From the NCBI GenBank assembly GCA_054601695.1, contig BAAHQB010000045.1:310001-374000 (forward strand): a stretch of 64,000 nucleotides of DNA, written 5' to 3'. A model generated the notes under the pieces. It was not told the DNA's origin. It ran no database searches and saw only the letters and a program-made list of their open reading frames with translations. Origin of the DNA: Amorphochlora amoebiformis (taxonomy: Eukaryota; Cercozoa; Chlorarachniophyceae). Positions 1 to 64,000 of this stretch are shown piece after piece (position 1 is the stretch's first letter; every line of letters begins with the position of its first letter). Position numbers and translations under genes: made by a program.

Positions 1-290
1 CGAATTGCAAAAGCCTCTCTCTAGCTCTTGAACTCTCTTGAACTGCGAGAGCCATGCCATTCTGAGTGCACTCATACCCTTTCGTCCATTATCACACACA
101 CATGTCCATTGCCAGTTTCGATGAGGCGTGAAAATTACTGTGTATTTTTTCCGAAATAATTATAGTTTTTCGCGCGCAATTAGAAAAAATTACTCTCGTA
201 TTCGAACTTTCGTGCGCTATTATTATACGGTATTACGCGATATTATGCGCAGTGAGTATCAGTGGTATTGATAAGGTGTATGTCTAGGAT
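1..290. other. 5' flank of the CH-CC-GAR gene
   Basis: This non-repetitive, moderately AT-rich stretch precedes the first recognisable coding exon. It contains a short direct repeat (cttgaact, near 27 and 38) and a few CG-rich patches. No open frame, tRNA or rRNA is recognisable. A GTGAGT at 252 and a TAG at 285-287 could bound a 36-nt intron in the 5' region (see findings). The promoter is presumably here but no motif can be named with confidence. Confidence 0.5.
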
Positions 291-37205
<36,915 letters not shown>

Positions 37206-37670
37206 ATATTCAAAATCGTAAATTACTATTTCTTAGATATCGGATATCGACTATATCGATCGATTGGCTACACTAGCAACCCTAACCAATCAAGGCAGTA
37301 TAATGTCATATTTTAGATATTGCTAGAATTTAAATTCTTATGAGTCGAAATTGAGGTTTGCAATTGGACTAGTTGGAGGATCATACACCGTGCATGCGGT
37401 GGGTCTACTATGCGGCATTGTCTGCGGTCTGTACATCTTTAGAAGAAAGCTCCTCACTCCCTAGACTCCAGATACTAGTGACTAGACTGACATGATATTG
37501 GTGAGTAATACTACTAGTTATATTTTTACATATACTATTTCATCGATCCCAGTGAGCTAGATCTAGTAGACAATAGTACTAGTCTAGTAATACTGCCATG
37601 ATATCTAGAGTTATATATATATATATATATATTTATAAACATACACAAGATATATCCGCATATTATACAT

Positions 37671-37717
<47 letters not shown>

Positions 37718-37863
37718 CCAATCTCGTTGGACGAGATACAGCGTGAAGTAATTTACATTTAATATTGTATAAATACATGGAATACAGAGGCTGTTATTGA
37801 ATTGTTGAATTGTGGACACTAGTTTTTTAACTTGAAATACATGACATAATAGAAAACAACGCG
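37206..37863. other. Convergent intergenic region, with a small unassigned membrane-like frame
   Basis: This region lies between the stop of the CH-CC-GAR gene and the stop of NKAP. It is non-repetitive except for a TA run near 37612-37710. It holds an open frame at 37327-37464 (separate entry). No polyadenylation motif is assigned. Confidence 0.6.
37327..37464 (+). other. Unassigned 45-codon frame with one membrane-like segment; possible alternative last exon
   Basis: The frame follows a GCTAG and ends in TAG. It encodes FAIGLVGGSYTVHAVGLL and CGIVCGLYIFRRKLLTP, a glycine-rich hydrophobic stretch ending in RRK. There is no in-frame ATG after the preceding stop; an ATG at 37303 in the same frame is separated from it by that TAG. 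If TATTGCTAG is an acceptor, the frame would join exon 55 in phase 0 in place of exon 56 and would add a membrane anchor. It could equally be a pseudogene fragment. Confidence 0.25.
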
Positions 37864-63805
<25,942 letters not shown>

Positions 63806-63840
<35 letters not shown>

Positions 63841-63877
63841 GTATACATATATATATATATATACATTTACGCATAAA

Positions 63878-63922
<45 letters not shown>

Positions 63923-63934
63923 CTGTATGTATGT

Positions 63935-63989
<55 letters not shown>

Positions 63990-64000
63990 CAACATATCCT
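63806..64000 (+). repeat. Start of the next intron: TA microsatellite
   Basis: Donor GTATAT followed by TA and TATG repeat to the window end; the last ten bases (aacatatcct) leave TA but no exon is recognisable. Confidence 0.75.

Overview
This window is nuclear DNA from an intron-dense protist with TTAGGG-type telomeric repeats and the standard stop codons. It holds three recognisable protein genes. By far the largest part of the sequence is simple repeat lying inside introns: (TA)n above all, then telomere-like CCCTAA/TTAGGG, (GA)n/(TC)n and one (GC)n tract. Very short GC-balanced islands (12-190 nt, typically about 50) stand between these repeats. When the islands are joined at GT..AG (occasionally GC..AG) boundaries, the reading frame is kept from island to island and well-known domains appear. 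The style (repeat-swollen introns, tiny exons, AT-rich initiator-like start sites) suggests an intron-rich fornicate such as Kipferlia. That assignment is inference and moderate at best.

Layout. (1) 291-37205, plus strand: a 56-exon gene whose reconstructed frame is 2841 nt (946 residues) with no internal stop. It encodes two calponin-homology (CH) domains, a long coiled coil, a basic Ser-rich region, a GAS2-related (GAR) domain and a Ser/Pro/Arg-rich tail. This is the plan of GAS2/spectraplakin-type actin-microtubule linkers. (2) 37864-39189, minus strand: an intronless, GC-rich NKAP-family gene (RS-rich N-terminus, Lys/acidic middle, conserved SynMuv/NKAP C-terminus). (3) 39404 to beyond 64000, plus strand: a gene of at least 40 exons encoding a hydrophobic N-terminus, a J domain with HPD, several TPRs (some of kinesin-light-chain type) and a SAM domain. 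Genes 1 and 2 converge; genes 2 and 3 diverge from a gap of about 214 bp.

The striking biology is the intron/exon behaviour. (TA)n introns read G-(TA)n-G, so the microsatellite supplies both GTATAT and ATATAG. Telomere-like introns do the same with GTAACCC or GTAGGG and CCCTAG. Nearly every non-repetitive island that is not an exon is a broken copy of the neighbouring exon. Upstream copies keep the acceptor and exon 5' half but lack a donor; downstream copies keep the exon 3' half and donor but lack an acceptor. These 'half-exon' satellites reach about ten to a dozen copies (22.6-25.0 kb; 41.2-42.3 kb). Two have acquired the missing site and are frame-neutral candidate cassette exons.

Limits: all splice sites were assigned by eye from frame continuity, splice dinucleotides and domain recognition. 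A few exons are doubtful, and the J-domain exon of gene 3 looks interrupted by a TA tract, by mutation or misassembly.
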